A stretch of 42,206 nt of DNA, from the NCBI GenBank assembly GCA_964501715.1, contig CAZCTR010000013.1:1-42206 (forward strand), given 5' to 3'. The translations under genes were made by a program, and so were the position numbers. Within the stretch, counting starts at the first letter, position 1. Each line of letters starts with the position of its first letter. The notes beneath the pieces are model-generated. The model was given only the letters and a program-made list of their open reading frames with translations. It made no database searches and had not been told where the DNA came from. Below, piece after piece: positions 16,754-25,371 of this stretch. The DNA is from M55B118 sp964501715. GTDB taxonomy: Bacteria; Bacillota_I; Bacilli_A; Izemoplasmatales; Izemoplasmataceae.

Positions 16754-17275
16754 TTAAATCTTCAAGGTCTGCTTGAAAGTCTTATAGTATCTTCGGTTCA
16801 CTTCCACTTGCGCTCCATTGCTCATGAGCAAAAGGAGTTTGGAATTGAAAGCAGGCTTGATATACTCAATTTTATTGATGTTGACAAGTGCATATTTACT
16901 GACACGAATGAAGTGTTTGTCCTTAAGCATATCCTCAAGTTCGTAAAGCTTGTAGTTGACACTGAGCACCGCATGTTTCAAATATGCTTTGACTTCCTCG
17001 TTCTCGACCATGAAATAGTGAATGCGCCTGGATTCCAGATGCTTGATCCCTTTTTCGTTCTCGCCAGTGATGTAAACATCTTCACCTTGTACTAGGGCAT
17101 CCAAAATGCGATCCACCTTTTCAATGTCATCCTCGTTAAAGACAATGTTGATTTTGTCTTCCTCGGTCATCGATGGATCGGTCGTAAGAACATAATCATA
17201 GTGTTTGCTGTCCACAATCCGCAGTTTCTCTTTAATACGTGGACGCGCTTCCTTGGGTACTTTCAGTTTGAACAT
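16754..17275 (-). CDS. LytTR-family DNA-binding regulator
   Basis: A 173-residue protein whose last 100 residues form a LytTR DNA-binding domain (KDKHFIRVSKYALVNINKIE, then VEVNRRYYKTFKQTLKI). The first 75 residues are not a receiver domain: no phospho-acceptor Asp pattern is seen, and the segment is a short alpha/beta stretch. The ATG at 17275 is preferred because GGAGGT is 5 bases upstream; the longer frame to 17296 starts inside that site. It is cotranscribed with the beta-propeller membrane protein, an arrangement like LytTR-regulator/membrane-partner pairs in Bacillota, where the partner controls the regulator. Confidence 0.88.
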   Translation of the reverse strand: MFKLKVPKEARPRIKEKLRIVDSKHYDYVLTTDPSMTEEDKINIVFNEDDIEKVDRILDALVQGEDVYITGENEKGIKHLESRRIHYFMVENEEVKAYLKHAVLSVNYKLYELEDMLKDKHFIRVSKYALVNINKIEYIKPAFNSKLLLLMSNGAQVEVNRRYYKTFKQTLKI

Positions 17276-17344
17276 GACATACCTCCAAGGTTGCACTTAC
17301 ATGCTATCACATGAAGTAGAAGTTTCATTCCTCAATTGGATAGA

Positions 17345-17365
17345 TTGCGTGTCGCAACCGTTAAA
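17345..17365. promoter_or_regulatory. Inverted repeat and LytTR-like site upstream of the LytTR gene
   Basis: TTGCG-TGT-CGCAA (17345-17357) is a perfect inverted repeat 70 bases upstream of the regulator. The adjoining ACCGTTAAA (17357-17365, plus strand) is one base off the LytTR half-site pattern. An operator for autoregulation is plausible but unproven. Confidence 0.35.
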
Positions 17366-17378
17366 ATACATGGCTTGA

Positions 17379-17936
17379 CTAATTTAAATTCTTCAACTCC
17401 CTGTAAATCCTGCTGACGGGGAGGCCCATAACCGAATAGTAATCTCCGGATATGGAATTGACAAACCTGGCCGCATAACCTTGTACGGCATAGCCTCCAG
17501 CTTTTCCAAACGGTTCTTGGGTAGCGATGTATGCGTCGATTTCCTGTTCTTCAAGCGAACTGAAATGAACATAGGCCTCTTCATAGAATCGTTTAGCTGC
17601 TCCGCGGTGTTTCAGGGCACACCCCGTGATAACCCTGTGGGTCTTCCCACTGAGTTTTTTGAGCATCTCACGGGCCTCATCGATCGTTTCGGGCTTTCCA
17701 AGCATTTCATCCTCCACAATGACCAAGGTGTCACAACCCAATATGACATCCTCCCCGGTTCCATCTGATACAGTATCCACTTTCCTCTCCGCGATCTCCA
17801 TGATCGTTGCAGGGGGATTTTCATAGTCCACGATGGTCTCATCCGCATCAGGCACCCTTTTTTCAAACGAGAACCCAGTCAATTCAATAAGTTCATGTCG
17901 TCTCGGAGACGCACTTGCCAAAATATAACGTTTCAT
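17379..17936 (-). CDS. maf: Maf family nucleotide pyrophosphatase
   Basis: A 185-residue Maf protein. It opens with ILASASPRRHELIEL (residues 5-19), the nucleotide-binding signature, then DADET, then GCDTLV and KPETIDEAREML, and ends with GDYYSVMGLPVSRI. Maf proteins hydrolyse dTTP, UTP and related (modified) nucleotides and were first noted as septum-formation inhibitors. It diverges from tilS. The -10 is TATAAT at 17964-17969 in an extended context (TGC). Confidence 0.94.
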   Translation of the reverse strand: MKRYILASASPRRHELIELTGFSFEKRVPDADETIVDYENPPATIMEIAERKVDTVSDGTGEDVILGCDTLVIVEDEMLGKPETIDEAREMLKKLSGKTHRVITGCALKHRGAAKRFYEEAYVHFSSLEEQEIDAYIATQEPFGKAGGYAVQGYAARFVNSISGDYYSVMGLPVSRIYRELKNLN

Positions 17937-17963
17937 CTATCTCACTCCTGTCGTTCATGTCTG

Positions 17964-17972
17964 ATTATAGCA
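17964..17972 (-). promoter_or_regulatory. maf extended -10 promoter
   Basis: On the minus strand TGCTATAAT lies about 28 bases upstream of the maf ATG. It is back to back with the tilS promoter. Confidence 0.6.
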
Positions 17973-18013
17973 CGCTTCAAGCCTTACTTCTACTGTCACC
18001 GCTTCAATCAATA

Positions 18014-18022
18014 TGATATAAT
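18014..18022 (+). promoter_or_regulatory. tilS extended -10 promoter
   Basis: TGATATAAT is a match to TGn-TATAAT, 25 bases upstream of the tilS ATG. No convincing -35 is seen. Confidence 0.65.
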
Positions 18023-18047
18023 ACACTCTGAAAGGCGGTGCATTCGT

Positions 18048-19361
18048 ATGGACGTCTCATTGCAAGAACTTGTTCGACCATTCCTGATTGGATCCGGCCG
18101 CTCTCCAATTGTCTTATCGGTAAGCGGAGGAGTCGATTCCATGGTCCTTTTACATGTGCTTCTTGATTTGGACGCACCGATTGTCGTCGCTCATGTGAAT
18201 CATCAGCTACGGGACGAATCCGAAGAAGAATATCAAGCTATACAAACCCTTTGTGAACAAAAAACGATTCCTTTCGAAGGGACGCACTTTCAAAAGCAAA
18301 CAGGAAATTTCCAGGCGGAGGCCCGGTCGTTCAGACTCAATTTCCTGAAGGATGTCGCACATCGCTACGATGCCTCTACCATCATGACAGCCCACCACAG
18401 GGATGACCGCATCGAAACTTTCATCATGCGGTTGGGAGAAGGAAGGACGCTAAGCGGGTTGAACCCGATGCAAAAAGTCACCCGCTCTGAAGGATTTAAA
18501 CTCGTCAAACCCTTCCTTGATGTTTCAAAGGAATCTTTGCAAACCTACGCTGAATCACACGGCATCCATCATTATGAGGATGCTTCAAACAGGGACATCC
18601 ACTACACACGCAACCACGTCCGCCATGAAATCATACCACGATTCAGATCAATCAACCCTTCTTTCAATGAAGGGATCATCCAGCTGATGGATGAACTGAG
18701 TGATGCCGACCGATTTTTGGAAAAGGCAGTTGTGAACCATGAAAGCTTTCACAAGGACACGGTGCTGGTCAATGAGTTTCTGGGTTTTTCACCCTTGTTT
18801 CAAAGGCGCTTCTTGAAACGCAAGATTCAAATGCACGTCCCTACCTATTTTCCCTCTAAAAAAGAACTCGACGACTTGATAAGGGCACTTGACCAATCCG
18901 GTAATTTCACCAGAAGTTTGCAAGACGGTGTCACTCTCCATAAGGAATACCAAGTTTTTTTCATAGGAAAGACGAATGTTGAAGTCTCATTATTCATGAA
19001 AATCATCGGTCCTGGGACATACTACACACCAAAGGGGTCATCCATTGAAATTACCCATGAAAAAATATCGCGCAATCTTACAAAAGCCCATGAGTTGTGG
19101 TATAATGACGAAGTGTATCCACTCTATCTCCGTTATCGCGAAGATGGAGACAGAATCCGCTTCTCTTACGGACACAAAAAAATCAAGGACCTTTTCATCG
19201 ATTTGAAAATCCCACCCCACAAACGCAATGAGATCATCCTTTTGACCGACCATGAAAACAACGTTATCTGGATTCCGGAACTCGACTTGAAAGCAAAACA
19301 GGAACCTGCCCAAAAAAGACTTTTCCTGTATTATCACGATGTGATAACCGATTCCAAGTAG
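18048..19361 (+). CDS. tilS: tRNA(Ile)-lysidine synthase TilS
   Basis: A 437-residue TilS. The PP-loop SVSGGVDSM lies near residues 24-32, followed by VAHVNHQLR and TAHHRDDRIETFIMRL. The C-terminal domain (RYREDGDRIR ... KKIKDLFIDLKIPPHKR) is the usual TilS C-terminal module. It ligates lysine to C34 of tRNA-Ile(CAU) so that AUA is read as Ile. The ATG at 18048 is used because the longer frame runs back over maf. In Bacillus hpt lies between tilS and ftsH; here hpt is 12 kb away. Confidence 0.96.
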   Translation: MDVSLQELVRPFLIGSGRSPIVLSVSGGVDSMVLLHVLLDLDAPIVVAHVNHQLRDESEEEYQAIQTLCEQKTIPFEGTHFQKQTGNFQAEARSFRLNFLKDVAHRYDASTIMTAHHRDDRIETFIMRLGEGRTLSGLNPMQKVTRSEGFKLVKPFLDVSKESLQTYAESHGIHHYEDASNRDIHYTRNHVRHEIIPRFRSINPSFNEGIIQLMDELSDADRFLEKAVVNHESFHKDTVLVNEFLGFSPLFQRRFLKRKIQMHVPTYFPSKKELDDLIRALDQSGNFTRSLQDGVTLHKEYQVFFIGKTNVEVSLFMKIIGPGTYYTPKGSSIEITHEKISRNLTKAHELWYNDEVYPLYLRYREDGDRIRFSYGHKKIKDLFIDLKIPPHKRNEIILLTDHENNVIWIPELDLKAKQEPAQKRLFLYYHDVITDSK

Positions 19362-19369
19362 CGTTCAGA

Positions 19370-19408
19370 CCGGCCTTTATAGGGGCTTCCCCTTTAAGGC
19401 CGTTTCTT
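19370..19408 (+). terminator. Hairpin after tilS
   Basis: CGGCCTTTATAGGGG and CCCTTTAAGGCCG pair around CTTC, followed by TTTCTT. The T run is short, so termination may be partial. Confidence 0.55.
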
Positions 19409-19478
19409 AAACACGTTTGAATTGAAATCTCGTTGCAAAACCTTTACACTATGACTGATATCATTAAGGAGTGAAACC

Positions 19479-21479
19479 ATGGCACAGAAAAAACCGACCC
19501 CTCCGGGTCCAGACCGCGCCAATAAAATAGGTAATCTAATAGTAATGATGCTGATTTTGCTGTTTGTCTTCTCAGCAATCTGGCTTTTCACATCTTCAGA
19601 CGACGACCCCATCCAGTTCACCTACTCTGAATTCCTCGAGGAACTGGAAGAGGAAAATGTAGAATCCATCCGCTCAACCCCCATCGCAGGCGATATTAAT
19701 GCCGGGTCCTACAGTGTTCAAGGCACTTTGAAGGACGGCACAGAATACACCTTGGAAGTCCCTACCCAGTCCGCTCTTGAGAATGTTATCGGCATTGCTC
19801 AGGATCAGGACATCACTTACGGACATGAACGTGGATCCACATATAGCTTTTGGAATGTGTTGATCATTCTTCTTCCGATCATTCTCATTATTCTCTTCAT
19901 CGGCTTTTTCATGAGAAGTGGCGGCGGAAACAACAAGGCTTTTGATTTTGGCAAGAGCAAAGCTAAACTCAACAAGGGTAAAACCACCACCTTCGACAAA
20001 GTCGCCGCTCTCGACGAGGAGAAACAGGAAGTCACAGAGTTGATCGACTTCCTTCAAGACCCTAAGAAATACATGAAACTCGGAGCGAGAATTCCAAAAG
20101 GCGTCCTCCTTGTAGGTCCTCCCGGAACCGGTAAGACATTGCTCGCACGGGCTGTTGCGGGGGAAGCGAAAGTGCCCTTCTATTCCATCAGCGGCTCCGA
20201 TTTTGTAGAGATGTTTGTCGGTGTCGGTGCGAGCCGTGTACGTGACATGTTCAAAACAGCGAAACAGAATGCCCCTTGCATCATTTTCGTTGATGAGCTG
20301 GACGCTGTGGGACGCCAACGTGGCGCCGGCATGGGCGGAGGCCACGACGAACGTGAGCAGACACTCAACCAATTGCTGGTTGAGATGGACGGATTCGGGG
20401 AGAATTCCGGAATCATCGTCATGGCGGCCACCAACAGACCGGACGTCCTGGACCCCGCACTTTTGAGACCGGGTCGATTCGACCGCCAAATCACAGTTGG
20501 CAAGCCGGACGTCAAGGGCCGCACCGAGATCCTTCAGGTCCATGCCCGCAACAAGAAAATAGCCACAGACGTCGCGTTCAAGGATATTGCGAGAAGAACG
20601 CCTGGATTCACCGGGGCAGACCTTGAGAACCTCATGAACGAAGCCGCTCTTCTTGCCGCTAGGGAAAACGTGGAAGCCATAAGGCTCGACCACGTTGATG
20701 AGGCCGTTGACCGCGTCATGATGGGTCCCGCCAAGAAATCAAGGATATTCACCAAACGTGAACGCAACTTCATCGCCCACCACGAAAGTGGACACGCCGT
20801 ACTCGGTCTGAAACTCGATAATGCGAACGTTGTGCACAAAGTCACCATCATCCCCCGTGGTCAAGCCGGCGGATACAACCTGATGCTTCCCGAGGAAGAG
20901 GAGAGCTTCCTGATGACCCGCACCTCCCTTGTCGACCAGATTACCGGTCTTTTAGGAGGAAGGGTCGCTGAAGAAGTGATATTCGACGAAGTCTCCACAG
21001 GGGCGCACAACGACTTCCAAAGAGCGACTGAAATCGCCCGGTCCATGGTCACGGAATACGGTATGAGTTCACTGGGCCCGATCCAGTACGAGAAACGCAG
21101 CAGTAATGTATTCCTTGGGCGTGACTATGGAGCCGACAAATCCTTCTCTGACACAGTCGCACTTGAAATCGACAATGAAGTGCGCAAGATCATCAATGAA
21201 AGCTATGAAAAAGCTAAAAAAGTCCTCACCGATAACATCGACTTGCTGAAGCGGATCGCGGAAATCCTTCTGGACACGGAAACGCTCACCCGTGAAGACA
21301 TCCTTGAAATCGTGGATACAGGCACTCTCGCTTGGTGGGAAAAGAAGAAAGCGGAGAATGAAAAGAAAGCTTTGGAAAATGAAACCACCGCCAATGGCGA
21401 TCAAGCACAAAAGAAAACAGACCCCTCCGAAGACAACGATTCTGCCGATTCCGACAAAGACCCCTCTTCAGACAAATAA
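19479..21479 (+). CDS. ftsH: ATP-dependent zinc metalloprotease FtsH
   Basis: A 666-residue membrane AAA+ protease of the usual length. A first membrane helix (about 18-38), an extracytoplasmic domain (about 40-122) and a second helix (124-145) precede the AAA domain with Walker A GPPGTGKT (213-220), Walker B FVDELDAVG and the second region of homology NRPDVLDPALLRPGRFDR. The zinc site is HESGH (435-439). The C-terminus is a charged tail rich in K, E, D and S. It degrades misfolded membrane and short-lived cytoplasmic proteins. AAGGAG lies upstream of the ATG. Confidence 0.97.
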   Translation: MAQKKPTPPGPDRANKIGNLIVMMLILLFVFSAIWLFTSSDDDPIQFTYSEFLEELEEENVESIRSTPIAGDINAGSYSVQGTLKDGTEYTLEVPTQSALENVIGIAQDQDITYGHERGSTYSFWNVLIILLPIILIILFIGFFMRSGGGNNKAFDFGKSKAKLNKGKTTTFDKVAALDEEKQEVTELIDFLQDPKKYMKLGARIPKGVLLVGPPGTGKTLLARAVAGEAKVPFYSISGSDFVEMFVGVGASRVRDMFKTAKQNAPCIIFVDELDAVGRQRGAGMGGGHDEREQTLNQLLVEMDGFGENSGIIVMAATNRPDVLDPALLRPGRFDRQITVGKPDVKGRTEILQVHARNKKIATDVAFKDIARRTPGFTGADLENLMNEAALLAARENVEAIRLDHVDEAVDRVMMGPAKKSRIFTKRERNFIAHHESGHAVLGLKLDNANVVHKVTIIPRGQAGGYNLMLPEEEESFLMTRTSLVDQITGLLGGRVAEEVIFDEVSTGAHNDFQRATEIARSMVTEYGMSSLGPIQYEKRSSNVFLGRDYGADKSFSDTVALEIDNEVRKIINESYEKAKKVLTDNIDLLKRIAEILLDTETLTREDILEIVDTGTLAWWEKKKAENEKKALENETTANGDQAQKKTDPSEDNDSADSDKDPSSDK

Positions 21480-21481
21480 AC

Positions 21482-21510
21482 AAACAAGGATGGGGGCCCC
21501 ATCCTTGTTT
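21482..21510 (+). terminator. Hairpin between ftsH and rqcP
   Basis: AAACAAGGATGGGG and CCCCATCCTTGTTT form a 14-bp stem with almost no loop. The T run after it is short (TTTCACTTT), so read-through into rqcP is likely. Confidence 0.6.
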
Positions 21511-21532
21511 CACTTTAAGAAGGAGTACGGTT

Positions 21533-21790
21533 ATGAGACTTGACAAGTTCCTTAAAGTATCACGCATCATAAAGCGCAGGACGGTCGCTAAGGAAATAAG
21601 CGATTCCGGCCATATAAAGGTCAACGGAAACAAGGCGAAATCAAGTACCAAGTTGAATGTTGGTGATCTAATCCGGATTGAATACGCCAACAAAACCCTG
21701 ACTCTCAAGGTTGAACGTCTGGAAGATTCCATCAAGAAAGATAACGCATCTTCCCTTTACACTATTGAAGAAGAAAAATATAAAAATTAA
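21533..21790 (+). CDS. rqcP: S4-domain RNA-binding protein RqcP (YabO/HslR-like)
   Basis: An 85-residue protein made almost wholly of an S4 domain: MRLDKFLKVSRIIKRRTVAK (1-20), then SGHIKVNGNKAKSS and VGDLIRI. RqcP works with RqcH on stalled 50S subunits to add alanine tails in ribosome-associated quality control. The alternative name Hsp15 applies to the proteobacterial form. AAGGAG precedes the ATG. It follows ftsH and its stop overlaps the ribosome site of the next gene. Confidence 0.88.
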   Translation: MRLDKFLKVSRIIKRRTVAKEISDSGHIKVNGNKAKSSTKLNVGDLIRIEYANKTLTLKVERLEDSIKKDNASSLYTIEEEKYKN

Positions 21791-21801
21791 GGATGAACAA
21801 T

Positions 21802-22809
21802 ATGAAAAAAATCAGTGTGTTATTTATGGCCTTGCTCTTCACTTTCGTCTTGTTCGGATGTGAAGACAATGACACCGATTCAGAGAATGTAGTGTATACC
21901 ACCACCTATCCTTTATACTACTTGCTTGAAGAAATAGGCAAAGACGTAATCGAAGTCAAATACGTCCCCGGTTCTCAAGTGCACGGCGACAGCCATGACT
22001 GGTCCCAAAAGGAAATCATAGACATGCAGGATGCTGATTATCTTTTCTATGTCGGTGCCGGACTGGACCCATTCATCAGAACCAATGTGGATTCCGTCTT
22101 CAGGGATCAACATGTGGAACTCGTCAAACTAGAGGACTATATCGACATCATAGAAGTCAAGCTAACACATGATCACGACCACGGTGACGACCATGACGAC
22201 CACGATGACCATGACGACCACGACGACCATGACGACCACGATGACCATGACTCCGGTCACACAGAAATCCTTCCGGACCCGCACTTCTGGCTTGATGTCA
22301 GTCGTATGCAAGAAGCGGCCAAGACCATTCTTGAGAAACTGATAGTCATGTATCCTGAGAAAGATACTGTACTGGAGAACAATTATGTGACCATTGATAA
22401 ACTGCTTGAAAAACTCAACCAGGATTTTGTCGACGCCCTGAGCGGCCAAGACAAACCGATTGTGACAAACGTCAAGCTCTTCACGTATTTTGAGGAGGCT
22501 TACGGCATCAATATCCACCCTTTGACATTGAATGCTCATTCGCACGAGGATGAAACTGTCCCTACAGACCTTGAGGATTTCGTCAATTTTGTGATCAATC
22601 ATGAGTTGCACTACATTCTTTTTGAAAAGAACGCCAACTCTCCCGCCGGAGAGACCCTGGTCTCTGAGGTCAACAAGACCGGTCACGACGTGGAAAAACT
22701 CTTTCTGCACCCCATCGGAAACATCACAACAGCGGAACTCAATGATAACGAGAACTATATCACGTTAATGTATGACAATCTGGATTCACTTAAAAAAGCC
22801 TTAGATTAG
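21802..22809 (+). CDS. Zinc/manganese ABC transporter substrate-binding lipoprotein (ZnuA-like)
   Basis: A 335-residue lipoprotein of the ZnuA/AdcA family. The signal peptide ends in a lipobox (LFGC, Cys at residue 20). A His/Asp-rich loop of about 30 residues (consecutive D-D-H triplets, codons 22169-22260) sits between the first His ligand region (VHGDSHDW) and PDPHFWLDV, as in zinc-specific members. The C-terminal lobe contains the third His region (LTLNAHSHED). It captures Zn2+ (or Mn2+) for an ABC importer, but no permease or ATPase gene is in the window. The start at 21802 is chosen because AAGGA has good spacing to it and none to the upstream ATG. Confidence 0.9.
   Translation: MKKISVLFMALLFTFVLFGCEDNDTDSENVVYTTTYPLYYLLEEIGKDVIEVKYVPGSQVHGDSHDWSQKEIIDMQDADYLFYVGAGLDPFIRTNVDSVFRDQHVELVKLEDYIDIIEVKLTHDHDHGDDHDDHDDHDDHDDHDDHDDHDSGHTEILPDPHFWLDVSRMQEAAKTILEKLIVMYPEKDTVLENNYVTIDKLLEKLNQDFVDALSGQDKPIVTNVKLFTYFEEAYGINIHPLTLNAHSHEDETVPTDLEDFVNFVINHELHYILFEKNANSPAGETLVSEVNKTGHDVEKLFLHPIGNITTAELNDNENYITLMYDNLDSLKKALD
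22169..22260 (+). repeat. Tandem 9-base repeats coding for Asp-Asp-His runs
   Basis: Units close to GACGACCAC/GACGACCAT are repeated about nine times within the metal-binding lipoprotein gene. Each unit keeps the frame, so slippage would change the loop length without breaking the protein. Confidence 0.85.
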
Positions 22810-22821
22810 GAGCCATTGATT

Positions 22822-24315
22822 ATGGATGAATTGACAGAACAAGAACAAGTCCGAAGGGAGAAAATGCAGGAGCTCGAGGACTTGGGGATAGACCCCTTTG
22901 GTCATCGTTTCGACCGCACTGCCACGTCAAAATCCCTTAAAGCATCATATGACCGGTATACCAAAGAGGAATTGAGCGAGATGGATACTCCGGAAGTGAA
23001 AATCGCCGGCCGTATCATGACCAAACGCGGCAAGGGAAAGGCAGGATTCGCACACCTGCAAGACCAGCATGGCCAGATGCAGATTTATGTCCGAAAGGAC
23101 GTGATCGGTGAACAGGCATTTGATCTTTTCAATAAAGCGGACCTCGGCGATATCATTGGTGTGAAAGGGACACTCATGAAAACACGAACCGGTGAACTTT
23201 CCATCCGGATCGATGAATACATACCGCTTTCGAAAGCCTTGAGACCACTCCCCGAAAAATACCATGGTCTTAAGGATGTTGAAGAGCGGTACAGACGTCG
23301 TTATCTTGACCTGATGACAAATGACAATACCAGGGAAACGTTTGTTCTGCGCTCCAAGATCATACGAGCCTTCAGAGACATCCTTGATCAAAAAGGCTAC
23401 ATGGAAGTGGAAACACCCATCCTACACCCCATTTTGGGAGGCGCCGCAGCCAAACCGTTCAAAACACATCATAATGCCTTGGACATGCCTTTCTATTTAA
23501 GGATAGCACCGGAACTCTACTTGAAACGGTTGATTGTCGGCGGGTTTGAGGGTGTGTATGAAATCGGCAGAACTTTCAGAAACGAAGGGATCAGCATCAA
23601 ACATAATCCTGAATTCACCATGCTGGAACTATATGAAGCCTATGGCGATATGGAAAGCATGATGAGTCTCACGGAATCCTTGATCAGCGAAGTCGCTGAA
23701 AAAGTGTTGGGTTCAACCACTGTCGAATACGATGATAAGACCATTGACCTGTCAAAAGGATGGCGGCGGCTGCACATGGCTGAGGCTGTCAAGAACAAGC
23801 TGGGTATTGATTTCTTCCGTGAAGACATGACGCTTGAAGAAGCGAAGACCTTTGCTGAAGAAAAAGGCTTGGAAGTCGCAAAGCATCACAAAGGCGTCGG
23901 CCATATCCTGAACCTTCTATATGAGTCCTTTGTTGAAGGCAGCATCATCGAACCCACATTCGTTTACGGTCATCCCGTGGAGATAAGTCCCCTGGCCAAA
24001 AAGAATCCAGACGACCCCCGTTTCACAGACCGGTTTGAACTCGTGATCAACAATCGTGAATACGCCAACGCGTTCACAGAACTCAACAATCCCATCGATC
24101 AAAAGGAACGTTTCCTGTCTCAAATAGAAGAAAAAAACCTCGGGAACGAAGAAGCCAGTGAAATGGACGAAGACTATGTGGAGGCCCTTGAATATGGCAT
24201 GCCTCCCACAGGCGGACTCGGCATTGGAATTGATAGGTTCATCATGCTCATGACCCAATCAAAATCCATCCGTGACGTCATTCTTTTCCCCCATATGCGT
24301 CAACGTCACCAATGA
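22822..24315 (+). CDS. lysS: Lysine--tRNA ligase (class II)
   Basis: A 497-residue class II lysyl-tRNA synthetase. An OB-fold anticodon-binding domain (about 55-150) is followed by the catalytic core. Motif 2 is FRNEGISIKHNPEFTMLE and motif 3 GGLGIGIDRFIMLMT. The ATG at 22822 is chosen over an upstream TTG because AGGAG is nine bases away. It lies 12 bases after the metal-binding lipoprotein gene, in one apparent operon, and no T-box leader is visible. A strong terminator follows. Confidence 0.97.
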   Translation: MDELTEQEQVRREKMQELEDLGIDPFGHRFDRTATSKSLKASYDRYTKEELSEMDTPEVKIAGRIMTKRGKGKAGFAHLQDQHGQMQIYVRKDVIGEQAFDLFNKADLGDIIGVKGTLMKTRTGELSIRIDEYIPLSKALRPLPEKYHGLKDVEERYRRRYLDLMTNDNTRETFVLRSKIIRAFRDILDQKGYMEVETPILHPILGGAAAKPFKTHHNALDMPFYLRIAPELYLKRLIVGGFEGVYEIGRTFRNEGISIKHNPEFTMLELYEAYGDMESMMSLTESLISEVAEKVLGSTTVEYDDKTIDLSKGWRRLHMAEAVKNKLGIDFFREDMTLEEAKTFAEEKGLEVAKHHKGVGHILNLLYESFVEGSIIEPTFVYGHPVEISPLAKKNPDDPRFTDRFELVINNREYANAFTELNNPIDQKERFLSQIEEKNLGNEEASEMDEDYVEALEYGMPPTGGLGIGIDRFIMLMTQSKSIRDVILFPHMRQRHQ

Positions 24316-24320
24316 TGATA

Positions 24321-24347
24321 GACGGTTCTTATGAACCGTCTTTTTTT
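24321..24347 (+). terminator. lysS terminator
   Basis: GACGGTTC-TTAT-GAACCGTC followed by seven T residues: a classic rho-independent terminator. Confidence 0.93.
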
Positions 24348-24356
24348 GCCATATCA

Positions 24357-24386
24357 TTGGACCGTAAACTTGAAGACACCTATAAT
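24357..24386 (+). promoter_or_regulatory. cysK promoter
   Basis: TTGGAC (24357-24362) and TATAAT (24381-24386) are 18 bases apart, 25 bases upstream of the start codon. No S-box or T-box leader fits in the short gap. Confidence 0.8.
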
Positions 24387-24411
24387 ATGATAACAGAAAG
24401 GATGATGATTC

Positions 24412-25326
24412 TTGGTATACAACAGCATTCACGAGATGATTGGCAATACCCCTACCGTCAAGTTGACCCATATCACACAAGACATCGAAAGTGATGTCTA
24501 TGTGAAATTGGAATGGTATAATCCAGGAGGCAGCGTGAAGGACCGAATTGCCCTGAGCATGATAGAAACCGCTGAAAAAGAAGGGGTGCTAAAACCTGGT
24601 GATACGATCATAGAACCCACCAGCGGCAATACCGGTATCGGCCTTGCCTTTGTGGCCGCTTCCAAGGGCTATCGACTTATTGTCACCATGCCTGACACAT
24701 TGAGCGAAGAACGCCGCAAAATTCTCAAAGGTTATGGGGCAGAACTCATATTGACCGACGGCAAGAAAGGCATGAAGGAATCCATCCGACAAGCCAAGGA
24801 CCTAGCCGATAGCCATGGCTATTTCATGCCTATGCAATTCGATAACCCCGCCAACCCGCAAGCCCACGAGAACACCACGGCGAAAGAAATCATGAAAGAT
24901 TTCGATTCCTTGGATGCATTTGTCGCCGGAGTAGGGACCGGAGGCACATTGAGCGGTGTCGGCAGACGCATCAAACCTCATTATGTGTCTTTGCGAATCG
25001 TTGCAGTCGAGCCTACGGATTCCGCCGTGCTGAGCGGGAAGGATCCGGGCCCTCACAAAATACAGGGGATTGGTGCAGGGTTCGTTCCGAATGTGTTGAA
25101 CACATCCTTGATAGATGAAGTCGAGAAAATAGAAAATGATGAAGCCATGGCTATGGCTAGACGGCTCGCAAAGGAAGAAGGTATATTCGCAGGCATCTCA
25201 AGTGGCGCGAATGTCGCTGCGGCATTGAAGGTAGCCGCACGTCTGCCAAAAGGCTCCACTGTACTCACTGTTTCACCGAGCAATGCGGAGCGGTATCTGT
25301 CTACAGATCTCTTCAAAGACCTTTAA
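24412..25326 (+). CDS. cysK: Cysteine synthase (O-acetylserine sulfhydrylase)
   Basis: A 304-residue PLP-dependent CysK. The PLP lysine is K43 in NPGGSVKDRI. The phosphate loop TSGNTGIGLA and GTGGTLSGVG follow, with SPSNAERY near the end. It joins O-acetylserine and sulfide to form cysteine. A TTG start is used (AAAGGATGA upstream; no ATG fits). The convergent neighbour cysE makes its substrate, and the two share a terminator. Confidence 0.95.
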   Translation: MVYNSIHEMIGNTPTVKLTHITQDIESDVYVKLEWYNPGGSVKDRIALSMIETAEKEGVLKPGDTIIEPTSGNTGIGLAFVAASKGYRLIVTMPDTLSEERRKILKGYGAELILTDGKKGMKESIRQAKDLADSHGYFMPMQFDNPANPQAHENTTAKEIMKDFDSLDAFVAGVGTGGTLSGVGRRIKPHYVSLRIVAVEPTDSAVLSGKDPGPHKIQGIGAGFVPNVLNTSLIDEVEKIENDEAMAMARRLAKEEGIFAGISSGANVAAALKVAARLPKGSTVLTVSPSNAERYLSTDLFKDL

Positions 25327-25334
25327 AACAACAT

Positions 25335-25369
25335 AAAAAAAGCGTGAGATGGAATGTCTCACGCTTTTT
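25335..25369. terminator. Bidirectional terminator between cysK and cysE
   Basis: AAAAGCGTGAGA (25338-25349) and TCTCACGCTTTT (25357-25368) form a perfect 12-bp stem flanked by A and T runs on both sides. Confidence 0.93.
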
Positions 25370-25371
25370 AA

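Noticed and set aside
19674..20693. Open frame of 339 codons on the minus strand
   Set aside because: It lies within ftsH on the opposite strand, without a ribosome site or family resemblance.
22169..22260. Short direct repeats that could suggest a CRISPR array
   Set aside because: The units are 9 bases with no spacers and encode an in-frame Asp-Asp-His run in a zinc-binding protein.
22760..22822. T-box leader for lysS
   Set aside because: Only 12 bases separate the upstream gene from lysS; there is no space for a T-box and no specifier loop.
24312..24494. Small open frame of 60 codons on the plus strand
   Set aside because: It crosses the lysS terminator and the cysK promoter and start in another frame; it has no ribosome site.
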